The notes: generated by a model from the sequence alone, not told the origin. Numbered from the stretch's first letter, positions 15,047 through 25,121 are shown. The stretch: DNA of 64,000 bases from Acinetobacter tibetensis (GCF_023824315.1 NZ_CP098732.1:744001-808000); one strand, 5' to 3'. Program-made: numbers and translations.

Positions 15047-15835
15047 ATGCAAATGTATCCACTGGCTATCGCCGCTGCCGAAATTCGCCATCGCCGCTAT
15101 TTGCCCCAATCGCATGCTTTTGAGGCGGAGCTTAGCTATTTATGGTTTGATCCAGATCAACTGGCAACTTTTACCCAAAAATCTTGGTTCTGGTCCTCTA
15201 GCCGCTGGAATTTCCTGACCTTGGATGAGCGTGATTTTCTGAACATGGAATATGGCTCAATTCGGCAGAAAGTTGCACGGTTACTGATCAAGCATGAAAA
15301 CTATTTGTTACCGCATACCGCATCTATTCGTGTATTGGCTTTGCCGCGCACACTGGGTTTTCGTTTTAATTCTGTGGTGTTTTATCTGATCTTTGATGCG
15401 ACCGATCAACTGATTTTTGTGCTGAGTGAAATCACCAATACGCCGTGGAATGAACGTCAGGTGTACATTCACGATTGTCGGCACAATGCCACTGAACATG
15501 CGCCTTACCAGAGCCACCAGTTTGATTTTAAAAAGGCCTTTCATGTGTCGCCATTCATGCCGATGTCACTGGATTACCGTTGGCGTTTTAGCTTTTCAGA
15601 ACAGCAAAATGTGATTCATATGCAGTTGTTTGAACAAGAAATATTGCAATTTGATGCCACCATGAAATTTAAGCTACAAGCCATCACACTTCCTTCACAG
15701 CAACATCGATATGCTGTATTAAAAGTTCTTGAGCCCTTTAGGATGGTGAGCGGGATTTATCTACATGCTTTGCGCTTATGGAAAAAGAAAATTCCGTTTT
15801 ATCGGCATCCTAAAAAAGAAAAAGGAAAGACATGA
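15047..15835 (+). CDS. DUF1365 family protein
   Basis: A 262-aa protein with family landmarks: the N-terminal HRRYLPQSHAFEAELSYLWF, FRFNSVVFYLIFD and the SEITNTPWNERQVY motif. The protein is predicted cytoplasmic or membrane-associated. DUF1365 genes almost always sit between an FAD oxidoreductase and a Cfa-like methyltransferase, as here, so a step in acyl-chain modification is likely, but its reaction is unknown. It overlaps the next gene by 4 bp. Confidence 0.82.
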   Translation: MQMYPLAIAAAEIRHRRYLPQSHAFEAELSYLWFDPDQLATFTQKSWFWSSSRWNFLTLDERDFLNMEYGSIRQKVARLLIKHENYLLPHTASIRVLALPRTLGFRFNSVVFYLIFDATDQLIFVLSEITNTPWNERQVYIHDCRHNATEHAPYQSHQFDFKKAFHVSPFMPMSLDYRWRFSFSEQQNVIHMQLFEQEILQFDATMKFKLQAITLPSQQHRYAVLKVLEPFRMVSGIYLHALRLWKKKIPFYRHPKKEKGKT

Positions 15836-17037
15836 CTATGAAAACACTGTTAATGGGAGAGCATACCGAACTGCCGATAGTCCTACGCCATATGCTGAAA
15901 TTGCGTCATGGTCAGTTGATATTTAAAGGTATCTGGAACGGTCTGGTTGGGGAAAACTACAGCGACTTGCATGCAGTAATTCAAGTTCACGACGAACGCC
16001 TTATCGATTTGCTGTTCCGTAATGGTGTACTGGGGGCAGCAGAAGGCTTTATTCGTGGTTACTGGAGCAGTGAAGATCTGGTCAATGTAATTCGTATTCT
16101 AGCGCGTAATCGTGATGTGCTTGATCGGATGAATCAAAATGTAGTGGCAAAAGCCAGCCAGTTGGTACTCAAGGCTTGGTATAAATCTCGCAAGAATTCG
16201 ATTGATGGTAGTCGTCAGAATATTGCTGAGCATTATGACTTGAGCAATGATTTTTTTAAATTGTTCTTAGATTCCAGCATGATGTATTCCAGTGCGGTGT
16301 TTAAAGATCCCTGTATGAGCTTGGAACAAGCTTCAGATTATAAAAAAGAACTGATCTGCCAGAAACTTCAATTGCAACCGATGGACCATTTGGTCGAAAT
16401 TGGCAGCGGCTGGGGCGGTTTTGCCATTTATGCGGCTCAGCATTATGGCTGTAAGGTGACCACCATTACCATTTCCAAAGCTCAGTACGATGAAGCACTC
16501 GCCCGAGTTGCTGAAGCAGGGCTGTCTCATCGGGTGTCTGTACAGCTTCAGGACTACCGTTTACTCGAGGGTAAATACGACAAATTGGTGTCCATTGAAA
16601 TGATTGAAGCAGTCGGTGAGCAATATTTACCAACTTATTTCCGAAAATGCCGTGAGCTCCTCAAGCCGAATGGTCTAGCCTTGATACAGGCGATTACGAT
16701 TGAAGATGCACGCTATGTTAAAGCTTTAAATACGGTGGATTACATTAAGCGTTATATTTTCCCCGGTAGTTTTATTCCATGTATCAGTGTGATGACGCAA
16801 ACGGCTTCTGAGCAAAAACTTCGTCTCAAACATCTGGAAGATATTGGCCAAAGCTACGCACAAACCCTGAAGTGCTGGCGCCAGCGTTTTTTGGAGCAGC
16901 GTGATCAAGTGCTGCAACTCGGCTTTGATGAGCGCTTTATCCGCATGTGGGATTTTTATCTGTGTTATTGCGAAGGTGGTTTTAGGGAAGGTGTGATCAG
17001 TGATGTGCATTTGCTGTTTGAAGCCAGTGCTTACTAA
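15832..17037 (+). CDS. Cyclopropane-fatty-acid-synthase-like SAM methyltransferase 1
   Basis: A 401-aa protein of the Cfa/mycolic-acid methyltransferase family. Motif I LVEIGSGWGGFAIYAA binds S-adenosylmethionine; MYSSAVF, SIEMIEAVGEQYLP, YIFPGSFIPC and the C-terminal YLCYCEGGFREG are typical. The family transfers a methyl or methylene group to the double bond of phospholipid acyl chains. It is a little longer than E. coli Cfa because of an N-terminal segment. The start overlaps the DUF1365 stop. Whether it makes cyclopropane, branched or furan-precursor lipids cannot be told from sequence. Confidence 0.85.
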   Translation: MTMKTLLMGEHTELPIVLRHMLKLRHGQLIFKGIWNGLVGENYSDLHAVIQVHDERLIDLLFRNGVLGAAEGFIRGYWSSEDLVNVIRILARNRDVLDRMNQNVVAKASQLVLKAWYKSRKNSIDGSRQNIAEHYDLSNDFFKLFLDSSMMYSSAVFKDPCMSLEQASDYKKELICQKLQLQPMDHLVEIGSGWGGFAIYAAQHYGCKVTTITISKAQYDEALARVAEAGLSHRVSVQLQDYRLLEGKYDKLVSIEMIEAVGEQYLPTYFRKCRELLKPNGLALIQAITIEDARYVKALNTVDYIKRYIFPGSFIPCISVMTQTASEQKLRLKHLEDIGQSYAQTLKCWRQRFLEQRDQVLQLGFDERFIRMWDFYLCYCEGGFREGVISDVHLLFEASAY

Positions 17038-17061
17038 GCACAGATAAAACCGGAGGGCGAC

Positions 17062-17841
17062 ATGCTGCTAGATTTATTTTTGCTCAATGTCTTCATCATG
17101 CTCTGTAGCTGGGTGTTGGTGACCTATAACCGCAGAGCAGGGCTGGTCGATGTCGCTTGGAGTTTCAGTATTGCCCTCAATGTGATTATTGCCGCTTGGG
17201 CGATTGACAGTGCACCGATGTTGGTTCGGTTATTTCTGGGACTGGCGAGTGGGATCTGGTTTTCACGGCTGACTTGGCATCTGTTACGGCGCTATGCCAA
17301 TGAAACTCAAGAAGACACGCGTTATGCCAACATGCGCCGAGCGATGGGGGATTATCAGCATCTTGGTTTTCTGGTGTTTTTTATATTTCAGGCAGGTTTG
17401 GCGTTACTGTTTTCTTACCCAATGCTGAAGCTGTTGAGTCTTCCGACCGAGCAATGGAATGACTGGACTTCGGTCACTGTGATTGTGGCGGGCATGATCA
17501 TGCTATCGGCTTTGATAGGTGAAAGCACTGCCGATCAGCAACTTTACCGTTTTAAGCTAGATCCACAGAATCAAGGTAAAACCATGGATCAGGGTTTGTG
17601 GAAATACTCGCGCCATCCCAACTATTTTTTTGAATGGTTGCATTGGTTTGCCTATCCAGTGCTCGGTCTGGCAGCAGGATGCTTTGAATTATGGATTTAT
17701 CCACTGCTGATGTGGCTATTCCTGTACTACCTTACAGGTATTCCATTTAGTGAAAAACAGGCGCTCATCCACCGTGGTGAAAACTATAAAGACTATCAAC
17801 GACGAACTTCAATGTTTATTCCGTGGCCACCCAAAGAGTAG
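17062..17841 (+). CDS. DUF1295 membrane protein (steroid-reductase/ICMT-like)
   Basis: A 259-aa polytopic protein with about six to seven membrane helices and the conserved C-terminal signature GLWKYSRHPNYFFEWLHW, followed by a final hydrophilic segment ENYKDYQRRTSMFIPW. This is the 3-oxo-5-alpha-steroid 4-dehydrogenase-like fold, in which bacterial DUF1295 proteins are thought to reduce or methylate lipids. GGAGGG precedes the ATG. Its place between two Cfa-like methyltransferases suggests action on the same lipid product. Confidence 0.8.
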   Translation: MLLDLFLLNVFIMLCSWVLVTYNRRAGLVDVAWSFSIALNVIIAAWAIDSAPMLVRLFLGLASGIWFSRLTWHLLRRYANETQEDTRYANMRRAMGDYQHLGFLVFFIFQAGLALLFSYPMLKLLSLPTEQWNDWTSVTVIVAGMIMLSALIGESTADQQLYRFKLDPQNQGKTMDQGLWKYSRHPNYFFEWLHWFAYPVLGLAAGCFELWIYPLLMWLFLYYLTGIPFSEKQALIHRGENYKDYQRRTSMFIPWPPKE

Positions 17842-17849
17842 GTAAATAC

Positions 17850-18899
17850 ATGGACTTTATGATTCAAAAATCCTTAGAACTGATCGAAAATGGCAAGGTA
17901 CCAGACCCCGTGATTCGTGCTGGTATTAAAATCTTGAGCAAAAAACGTTTGGCACAAGAAGGTCGGTTTGACCCAGCACTGGCAGCACAGCGTTATATGG
18001 ATGTGCTGACCATGCTGAAAAACAGCGAAATTGCCATTGAGACCGACAAAGCCAATGAGCAGCACTATGAACTGCCGACCACATTTTTTCAGGCAGTACT
18101 CGGTAAGCGCCTGAAATATAGCGCGAGTCTCTTTGAACATGCCGATACGACGCTAGATCAAGCCGAAGAAGCCGCTCTTGCCTGCTATTGCCAGCGAGCA
18201 CAACTGAAAGACGGGCAGGATATTTTGGAAATTGGCTGCGGTTGGGGTTCTTTAAGTCTGTATATGGCCGAGCATTATCCAACGGCCCGTATTACGGTCG
18301 TGTCAAACTCTTCAACGCAGCGTCAGTATATTCAGGAACAGGCCCGTTTAAAAAAACTGGATAACCTTAATGTGATCACTTGTGATGTCAATGTGTTGCA
18401 ACTTGAACCCGAATCTTTCGACCGTGTGGTTTCGGTGGAGATGTTTGAGCATGTACGCAACTATCAAAAACTGTTTGAAAATATCAGTATTTGGCTCAAA
18501 CCAGATGGCTTATTGTGGTGTCATATTTTCTGCCATCGTTTCTTGCATTATCCGTTTGAAGTCAAAAATGAGTTTGACTGGATGTCGCAATATTTCTTCA
18601 GTGGTGGTTTGATGCCGGCAGCCTCAACTTTCCTACATTTTCAGCAGCATTTGCAGCTAGAACAGCACTGGCAATGGGCGGGTACGCAGTATGAACGTAC
18701 CGCAAATGCTTGGCTAGAAAATATGGATGGTAAACAGGCCGAGCTAAAGCCCCTGTTTGAACAAACCTATGGCGCGGATGCCGCAATCTGGTGGCAGCGC
18801 TGGCGAATTTTCTTTATGGCCTGTGCCGAACTGTTTGGTTATGACCATGGACGCGAATGGGTCATTGGCCACTTTCTGTTGAAGAAGAAAGCCGTATAA
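17850..18899 (+). CDS. Cyclopropane-fatty-acid-synthase-like SAM methyltransferase 2
   Basis: A 349-aa class I methyltransferase starting at MDFMIQKSLELIENG; an earlier in-frame start overlaps the previous gene and lacks a binding site. Motif I DILEIGCGWGSLSLYMA, the SVEMFEHVRNYQ segment and HIFCHRFLHYPFE with FFSGGLMP identify a Cfa-related enzyme of the subgroup with a short N-terminus. It is clearly different from the methyltransferase at 15832, so two successive methyl transfers or two substrates are likely. It ends 35 bp before the histidine kinase start. Confidence 0.82.
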   Translation: MDFMIQKSLELIENGKVPDPVIRAGIKILSKKRLAQEGRFDPALAAQRYMDVLTMLKNSEIAIETDKANEQHYELPTTFFQAVLGKRLKYSASLFEHADTTLDQAEEAALACYCQRAQLKDGQDILEIGCGWGSLSLYMAEHYPTARITVVSNSSTQRQYIQEQARLKKLDNLNVITCDVNVLQLEPESFDRVVSVEMFEHVRNYQKLFENISIWLKPDGLLWCHIFCHRFLHYPFEVKNEFDWMSQYFFSGGLMPAASTFLHFQQHLQLEQHWQWAGTQYERTANAWLENMDGKQAELKPLFEQTYGADAAIWWQRWRIFFMACAELFGYDHGREWVIGHFLLKKKAV

Positions 18900-18934
18900 T
18901 TGAACAGTGGGATGGGCCAGCGGGGAATGCATCA

Positions 18935-20257
18935 ATGTTAAAGCTGTTTAGGGACAAACGTGATCATCCTCTGGGTGAGGTGTTTAACCGCTACTACTGG
19001 CTGCAAATCGGATTCATTGCCCTGTCTGTGGTGATTGGGATTGGCTTCAGTGCCTGGGTGATTAAAGGTTCTTTGCTCAGAACGGCGCTAGAACAGGAAA
19101 TGTCACACTACTGGCAGCGACTGGAACGTAACCCTGCCGCAGAATTGCCCGACACCAAAAACCTGTATGGTTACCGTTGGAATACTGTGCCACCCTCCCA
19201 ATTTAAGAATATGTCGCTTGAGCAAGGGGTGAATCGGCATTTTGTTGATGGTAAGGAACGCATGACCGTTTATGGCGAAAAAGACGGGCAGCATGTCCTG
19301 TTGGTATTTGGCGAGAGTAATGTCAATAAACTGGTCTGGCTGTTTGGTCTGGCACCACTGATGGTCAGCTTGTTTGTGCTTTATAGTGTGCTGTGGTGGT
19401 GGAATCGCCGTGCTCGGCGTTATTTTTCTCCAATTACCCGTCTAGCCAATGCATTGGAGCATATTGATTGGGAACATCAAAAAAATCAGGCTTCACCGTT
19501 TCATGACATTCGGACTGACTCAAATCTGGAAGCGGAATATCTGAAGCAGGCGCTAGAAAAATATCATCAGGTATTAAGCGATTTTATTCAACGTGAACGT
19601 GAGTTTACCAGTGATGTCAGCCATGAGCTGCGTACCCCGCTGACCATTTTAAAAGGCAATGTACAGCTATGTCAGGCACGCTATGGCGATAACAAGTCAT
19701 TTACTCGTTTGCACAATACCATTGAAGATATGCAACTGCTGGTTGATACCTTGTTAGCAATCGCACGCAACGCCACCGATACTTTAACCGCTGAACCGAC
19801 GATGCTTTCAGAATGTCTGGAAAATCTGCTTCAGGATCTGGACAACGTTAGCCATAACAAAGGTATGCAGATTGATTTGCAAAAAGACCTCGATGAACAG
19901 CCACGTAAACTTTACCCGTCGATGACCAAAATGGTATTTGGTAATATTTTGCGGAATGCACTGAATTATTCACAAGGCACAGAAATTGATGTCATTCTGC
20001 AAAAAAATACAGTATTGATTGCAGATAATGGTGTCGGCATTCCTTTACCGAATAACTCCAAGGTGCAAGAACTGTCGGGGCAGCAATTGCAATTAGAGAT
20101 TAAAGGTCATGGCATTGGACTGCAATTGGTACAGAAGTTGTGCAAGCAGCTTGGCTGGCGGGTGGAGTTGTTTGATCGGCAGTATTATCTCAATACCCAT
20201 CAGGATGTTGATTTGGCGATGACGACTGGACTGATTGTCGTCGTGTATTTAAATTAA
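18935..20257 (+). CDS. Membrane sensor histidine kinase
   Basis: A 440-aa kinase; the ATG at 18935 with GGGGA upstream is preferred over a longer frame running back into the methyltransferase gene. Membrane helices at about 22-44 and 132-157 enclose a periplasmic domain of about 85 residues. The HisKA box is SDVSHELRTPLT with phospho-acceptor His230; the ATP-binding domain has NILRNALNYS, IADNGVGIP and GHGIGLQLVQ. No clear HAMP domain. It converges with an OmpR-type regulator 17 bp away, which is its likely partner. Being last in the lipid cluster, it may sense envelope lipid state. Confidence 0.9.
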   Translation: MLKLFRDKRDHPLGEVFNRYYWLQIGFIALSVVIGIGFSAWVIKGSLLRTALEQEMSHYWQRLERNPAAELPDTKNLYGYRWNTVPPSQFKNMSLEQGVNRHFVDGKERMTVYGEKDGQHVLLVFGESNVNKLVWLFGLAPLMVSLFVLYSVLWWWNRRARRYFSPITRLANALEHIDWEHQKNQASPFHDIRTDSNLEAEYLKQALEKYHQVLSDFIQREREFTSDVSHELRTPLTILKGNVQLCQARYGDNKSFTRLHNTIEDMQLLVDTLLAIARNATDTLTAEPTMLSECLENLLQDLDNVSHNKGMQIDLQKDLDEQPRKLYPSMTKMVFGNILRNALNYSQGTEIDVILQKNTVLIADNGVGIPLPNNSKVQELSGQQLQLEIKGHGIGLQLVQKLCKQLGWRVELFDRQYYLNTHQDVDLAMTTGLIVVVYLN

Positions 20258-20274
20258 GGCTGGGTTTCGAAAGC

Positions 20275-20961
20275 TTAAGCTTCTAAAGTGATCTTTAACC
20301 CTACACCAGATATGGTATGAATGAGCTTTTGCTCAAAAGGCTTATCGACCATTTTACGCAAATTATAAATATGACTACGCAGGGCATCGCTTTCAGGCTC
20401 TTCATCCCCCCACAGCTCTATCATAATTTCCTGTTTAGTCAGAACTTTAGGCGAATGACGCATCAGTAGTTTGAGTAATTTGAACTGAATAGGGGGCAGT
20501 TCAATGGTTTGTCCTGCACGAGTCAGTTGCTGTGTTGCAGGGTCCAGAATCAGATCATGAATTTGAAGACGGCCAGAGGAGACTTCACCCAGTGAACGCT
20601 TGATTAAAGCTTTGACTCGAACCACCAGCTCGTTAAAATCAAAGGGCTTGACTAGATAATCATCCGTGCCTGAATTGAAACCTTTGAGTTTGTCATTCAG
20701 CGTATCGCGTGCGGTGAGCATCAGCACAGGAAGATCCATACCTTCTTTATTTCGTAGCCATTCACATAGTTCATAACCCGAACCATCAGGCAAGTTAATA
20801 TCTAAAAGTAAAATATGATAGCGTTGCTGCTTGAGCAATTGGCGCGCAGCATTTAGGTTTCGAGCATGATCGACCACAAAACCATGCTCTTCTAGAAACT
20901 CGCATAAGGTAGATGCCAGTTCATAATGATCTTCAACCATCAAAATAAAATGTTTAGACAT
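20275..20961 (-). CDS. OmpR/PhoB-family response regulator
   Basis: A 228-aa regulator. The receiver domain (1-120) has acidic E10/D11, phospho-acceptor D54 in LLLDINLPDG, and the Lys of DYLVKPF. The C-terminal winged helix ends IHTISGVGLKITLE. It is convergent with the histidine kinase and heads towards neither; the chalcone-isomerase-like and NTF2-like genes lie just upstream on the same strand, spaced 11 bp and overlapping, so it is the last gene of a three-gene operon. Confidence 0.92.
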   Translation of the reverse strand: MSKHFILMVEDHYELASTLCEFLEEHGFVVDHARNLNAARQLLKQQRYHILLLDINLPDGSGYELCEWLRNKEGMDLPVLMLTARDTLNDKLKGFNSGTDDYLVKPFDFNELVVRVKALIKRSLGEVSSGRLQIHDLILDPATQQLTRAGQTIELPPIQFKLLKLLMRHSPKVLTKQEIMIELWGDEEPESDALRSHIYNLRKMVDKPFEQKLIHTISGVGLKITLEA

Positions 20962-20972
20962 AACTGTAGAGA

Positions 20973-21470
20973 CTACTTTATTAATTGCTGTTTTAATTTA
21001 GCACTAAATGGCTGAGGACCTAGCCATATATTAAAATATTGCTGGGCCTGCGGGTTTTGGAGTTGTCCCTGCATTTTCTGGTTTAAGTATAGGCTTAATG
21101 TGTGTGTGGCATGGATATACTTCAGTTGGTATAGATATCCTGACTTCACTGGACGATACAAATCGGTGATTGGATTGAAAACAGCCTGAATTTTTTGATC
21201 TTTGATATTACGTTGGAGTAGATGTGTGGCTGCACGTTTGAATGCCCATTCTGGAATATTCTGCGTATAGGTAAAATCCATCTGTATGTTTTGACCTTGC
21301 CAAGGCTGATTACAGTTTTGCGCAAAGTAACTGGCCACACCGACCTGTTTTTGTCCCACCATGAGTGGGCCATTACCACATTTATTTAAGCTCTGTGCAT
21401 GCGCCCACGAACCGAAACTCCCGAACATCAGTACAGTGGTTATGGCTACTTTTTGAAAGGCAGTACCCAT
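20973..21470 (-). CDS. Periplasmic chalcone-isomerase-like protein
   Basis: A 165-aa protein with a Sec signal peptide (about 1-26, cut after AHA). The C-terminal half, with YLYQLKYIHATHTLSLYLN and QQYFNIWLGPQPFSAKLKQQL, resembles bacterial chalcone-isomerase-like domains, which lack the plant catalytic role and probably bind fatty acids. AGGAGG lies 9 bases upstream, inside the end of the preceding gene, and the two overlap by 25 bp. Such proteins recur in Cfa/DUF1365 clusters. Confidence 0.7.
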   Translation of the reverse strand: MGTAFQKVAITTVLMFGSFGSWAHAQSLNKCGNGPLMVGQKQVGVASYFAQNCNQPWQGQNIQMDFTYTQNIPEWAFKRAATHLLQRNIKDQKIQAVFNPITDLYRPVKSGYLYQLKYIHATHTLSLYLNQKMQGQLQNPQAQQYFNIWLGPQPFSAKLKQQLIK

Positions 21471-22024
21471 GAATAGGTTCCTCCTACATAGGGCAAAGAA
21501 CGATACAGACCATTGGCTGGATCCCAGAAATCTTGTTGGAAAATAATCTGATGGTTTGGGTTGACCTTTATTTCACTGATTCCAAATGAATCCATTGTTC
21601 GTGTTTTGCCGAACATTTTAAAATCATAAATCATATGCCAATGCACATAGGCAGAGTCTTGATGATATGAAGTATTTAATAAACTGACAGTGACATTACT
21701 CACCCGCTGGTTCATACCCTGAAAATGTTCAAGCAGTTTTTTACGCGATGAAAATTGCGACAGAGTGTCGTTAATAAAAAGCTGATCTGCATACAGTACT
21801 CCAGCATTTTCAACGAATTTAGGTGTGCCCAAGGTATTAAATGCCGAAGTGAAGCGGGTGCCGATTTCTAGTGCTTTTGCATCATCTAAGGGTATTCCCT
21901 GAATACTCGCTCTGGCATTTGCATAATCAGATGAATAACGAGGAACACTTTTACATCCTGACAGGAAAAGCACTGGTAAGGATAAGGCAATTGCCATTAA
22001 CGTTTTGACTTGATTCATGTTCAC
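21446..22024 (-). CDS. NTF2-like (SnoaL-type) lipoprotein
   Basis: A 192-aa lipoprotein: signal peptide with lipobox LSGC (Cys24). The mature part has the cone-shaped NTF2 pattern: GTRFTSAFNTLG, ADQLFINDTLSQFSSRKKLLEHF, VHWHMIYDFKMFG and FQQDFWDPANGLY. Members of this fold bind or turn over small hydrophobic ligands. It is the first gene of the minus-strand operon with the chalcone-isomerase-like protein and the response regulator. The role is inferred from cluster context. Confidence 0.75.
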   Translation of the reverse strand: MNMNQVKTLMAIALSLPVLFLSGCKSVPRYSSDYANARASIQGIPLDDAKALEIGTRFTSAFNTLGTPKFVENAGVLYADQLFINDTLSQFSSRKKLLEHFQGMNQRVSNVTVSLLNTSYHQDSAYVHWHMIYDFKMFGKTRTMDSFGISEIKVNPNHQIIFQQDFWDPANGLYRSLPYVGGTYSWVLPFKK

Positions 22025-22131
22025 TGTCCATCTTCACAGTTTATCCTCCCACTTTAGAGAGGCTGAAGTGAACAGAATGTGAAGATAGATGCTAAAGACA
22101 GTACATTGCATAGAATTTTAGTGATCAAGGA

Positions 22132-23025
22132 TTAAATTTCACTTTCTCTTTTTTCTTCAGTCATTAACCAATGAATGATATTCATGACATCACGATTTTC
22201 ATTATTTTTTCTGACCATTGCATAAAAATTATAGTCACAATAGATAAAACCAAAAGGAGCAATGACCCTTCCATTTAATATTTCTTTTTCTACTAAAATT
22301 TGAGGGGCTATCGCAATTCCTAACCCAGACACAGCAGCTTCTATCATTAAATTGAGACGATCAAAATAACGATCATTCGCTTTTGGGGAAAAGTGAATCT
22401 TGGACTGATTAAACCATGTATGCCATGCGCTTTTATTTGAGTGGGTATGAAGTAATGGATAATTTAAAAGATCATTTTTTGTATGAAGCGGATTTATTTC
22501 ACGATTACAAATAGGCCCCATGTTATCGGGAAATAAAAGATATTTATTCAAAAAGTTGGGAAGTATATGATTCTCACTGATGCTATTGATAAATATGTCA
22601 ATTTTCTCTTTTTCTAACAATTTTAAGTCATTACATGTCATTAATTTGATATGGATATTGGGATAAATGACTTCGAGCTTTTCTAATCGGGGAATCAGCC
22701 AATTTGCCATAAAACTATGAGAAGCGCCTATTACAACTTCTACCTCTGATGTTTTATTTGTTAACTCAAAGACACATTGTTCTAAACGATTAAAAAGATG
22801 CGTACAAACTCGAGATAATTCTTCTGCGTCCGTTGTCAGAGAGATGGTAGAGGAATGCCGAATAAACAATTTTTTATCTAACCATTCTTCTAACTGCTTT
22901 ATTTGATGACTAATCGCACTATGGGTGACACACAATTCTTCCGCAGCTAAGCTGAAACTTTTATTTCTGGCGACTGCCTCGAATGCTTTTAAAGCATTAA
23001 GGGGAGGTAATGTTCTGCGTTTCAT
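22132..23025 (-). CDS. LysR-type regulator, TrpI-like
   Basis: A 297-aa regulator. The N-terminal helix-turn-helix reads LNALKAFEAVARNKSFSLAA...VTHSAISHQIKQLEEWL and is followed by a substrate-binding domain. It is divergent from trpBA with 102 bp between the starts, the arrangement of Pseudomonas trpI-trpBA, where TrpI bound to indoleglycerol phosphate activates trpBA. The HTH is of the TrpI/GcvA subgroup. Lower GC than the lipid cluster on its left suggests separate acquisition. TrpI-like function is an inference from arrangement. Confidence 0.75.
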   Translation of the reverse strand: MKRRTLPPLNALKAFEAVARNKSFSLAAEELCVTHSAISHQIKQLEEWLDKKLFIRHSSTISLTTDAEELSRVCTHLFNRLEQCVFELTNKTSEVEVVIGASHSFMANWLIPRLEKLEVIYPNIHIKLMTCNDLKLLEKEKIDIFINSISENHILPNFLNKYLLFPDNMGPICNREINPLHTKNDLLNYPLLHTHSNKSAWHTWFNQSKIHFSPKANDRYFDRLNLMIEAAVSGLGIAIAPQILVEKEILNGRVIAPFGFIYCDYNFYAMVRKNNENRDVMNIIHWLMTEEKRESEI

Positions 23026-23127
23026 GTTGTAAAATTTTCTAACACCCTAAGCTCAAAATATATCAATTATCAGAAAAATGAAAATATTTTAAGATCAAAC
23101 AAGTTTTGATAGTAAAAGAGATATGAG

Positions 23128-24339
23128 ATGACAACCCCTTATACAGGTAATGGTCCTGATGACTTGGGATTTTTTGGTAAATTTGGCGGATGTTACATGC
23201 CAGAAAGCTTAATGCCAGCACTTCAAGAATTAGAGCAAGCCTTTAATACTGTTCGGCACAAACCTGAATTTTGGGCTGAATATCAGCAGATTTTAACGGA
23301 CTTTGTTGGACGTCCTAGTCCTCTTTTCTATGCAAAAAACCTAACAGCTTATGCAGGCGGCGCTCGAATATATCTCAAGCGAGAAGATTTGAACCATACG
23401 GGTGCGCATAAGATCAATAATTGTGTCGGGCAAATCTTATTAGCCAAATTTATGGGGAAAACTAGAATCATTGCAGAAACGGGTGCTGGACAACATGGTG
23501 TTGCAACAGCAACGGTTTGCGCACTGTTTAAGATGAAATGTACCATTTTTATGGGAGAAACAGATATTCAGCGCCAACAAATGAATGTTGAACGCATGAA
23601 ATTACTCGGTGCTGAAGTCAGAAGTGTTCAAAAAGGTCGTGGGACTTTAAAAGATGCCATGAACGAAGCATTACGTGACTGGATTCGGCATGTGGATACA
23701 ACCTATTACCTGTTGGGTACTGGCGCAGGCCCTCATCCATATCCCACCATGGTCAGAGAATTTCAGAAAATTATTGGTCTAGAAGCCAGAAACCAAATAC
23801 TCCTCAAAGAAAATAAACTGCCTGATGCTCTAGTTGCTTGCGTTGGTGGCGGATCAAATGCATTAGGGCTGATGCATCCTTTTCTAGAAGACCTGAATGT
23901 CAAAATGTTTGGCGTTGAGGCAGGTGGAAAAGGAACAAATCACGGTGAACATGCCGCCTCTATTTGCAAAGGTCAAGTTGGTGTGCTGCATGGTAATTTA
24001 ACCTATTTATTACAAGATTTAGATGGGCAGATTTTAGAAGGGCATTCTATATCAGCCGGCTTAGATTATCCTGGTATTGGCCCTGAGCATGGCCTTCTGT
24101 TTGAAACAGGACGTGTGACATATACGGCTATAACCGATCAAGAAGCTGTAAATGCATTTCAGCTTTTAAGCCAACAGGAGGGCATTATTCCTGCGCTTGA
24201 GAGTTCTCATGCGATTGCGTATGCGATTCAACTTGCTCAAGAAATGCAGCCAGAACAGATCATTATTGTTAATTTAAGTGGCAGAGGCGACAAAGACTTA
24301 AACACGGTCAAAAAATATCTTGCAGGAGCTACAGCATGA
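23128..24339 (+). CDS. trpB: Tryptophan synthase beta chain
   Basis: A 403-aa PLP enzyme that joins indole and serine to tryptophan. [15 protein letters not shown] carries the PLP-binding Lys, AETGAGQHG the indole-site Glu, and CVGGGSNA binds the cofactor phosphate; [16 protein letters not shown] and ALESSHA are also conserved. Length is normal. The N-terminus [16 protein letters not shown] and several other stretches deviate from common enterobacterial sequences. It overlaps trpA by 4 bp. Acinetobacter normally carries trpFB-type genes elsewhere, so this could be a second copy; this cannot be settled from the window. Confidence 0.93.
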   Translation: MTTPYTGNGPDDLGFFGKFGGCYMPESLMPALQELEQAFNTVRHKPEFWAEYQQILTDFVGRPSPLFYAKNLTAYAGGARIYLKREDLNHTGAHKINNCVGQILLAKFMGKTRIIAETGAGQHGVATATVCALFKMKCTIFMGETDIQRQQMNVERMKLLGAEVRSVQKGRGTLKDAMNEALRDWIRHVDTTYYLLGTGAGPHPYPTMVREFQKIIGLEARNQILLKENKLPDALVACVGGGSNALGLMHPFLEDLNVKMFGVEAGGKGTNHGEHAASICKGQVGVLHGNLTYLLQDLDGQILEGHSISAGLDYPGIGPEHGLLFETGRVTYTAITDQEAVNAFQLLSQQEGIIPALESSHAIAYAIQLAQEMQPEQIIIVNLSGRGDKDLNTVKKYLAGATA

Positions 24340-25121
24340 ACCGTCTAGATCAAAAATTAGAGCAATTGAAACTGGAAAATCGAAGCGGTCTGGTCTGTTA
24401 TTTTACTGCTGGAGATCCTAATTTTGCAGAAAGTTGTCGTCTGTTGAGCCAATTAGGTCAAGCTGGGGCTGACATTATTGAAGTTGGCATTCCATTTTCC
24501 GATCCAGTGGCAGATGGAGAGATCATTCAGGCAGCGCATCTTAGGGCTTTAGGTGCAGGTCAAACGGTAAAACAGACCATTGAGTTGGTAAAAGCAATCA
24601 GGCTACATGATGACCAGACACCAATAATTTTCATGACTTATTTAAATCCGATTATGCAATATGGTTTCGAGACACTTATCGCCGAAACAGAAAATCTTAT
24701 AGATGGAATATTGATTTTAGATGCTCCATATGGATATCGAGAAAACTTTGAAGTGCAGTTAAATGAAAAAAATATGCATTTAATTGCAATGACAGCGCCG
24801 ACTACCCCTATTGAAAGGTTAGAACAAATCTCAGCGCGCGCGACAGGTTTTTTATATCATGTTGCAGAAAATGGTTTAACAGGGGGAGATTTCAATCTGC
24901 CTAATCTTGAGAAAAAGATTGCTGAAATTAAGCCTATTTTTAATATTCCTGTTGCAATTGGCTTTGGGATCAAAAATGAAAGTCATGTTAAAGCCTTAGC
25001 CAATAAAGTAGATCTGATTGTTATCGGTTCAGCGCTTGTCGATACTTTTTTTAATAAGGGGATGAACGCGACTTTAGAAAAAGTCACAGTTTTTTCGCAA
25101 ATCCTTAGAGAAAATAAATAA
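24336..25121 (+). CDS. trpA: Tryptophan synthase alpha chain
   Basis: A 261-aa TIM-barrel protein that cleaves indoleglycerol phosphate to indole and passes it to Trp[16 protein letters not shown] contains both catalytic acids. In the mobile loop the sequence is [13 protein letters not shown], where the family usually has GVTG or GITG followed by T/A-R/E; Thr of LTG is kept but the flanking residues are unusual. VAIGFGIKN phosphate-binding segment is present. The start overlaps trpB (ATGA). Confidence 0.9.
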   Translation: MNRLDQKLEQLKLENRSGLVCYFTAGDPNFAESCRLLSQLGQAGADIIEVGIPFSDPVADGEIIQAAHLRALGAGQTVKQTIELVKAIRLHDDQTPIIFMTYLNPIMQYGFETLIAETENLIDGILILDAPYGYRENFEVQLNEKNMHLIAMTAPTTPIERLEQISARATGFLYHVAENGLTGGDFNLPNLEKKIAEIKPIFNIPVAIGFGIKNESHVKALANKVDLIVIGSALVDTFFNKGMNATLEKVTVFSQILRENK

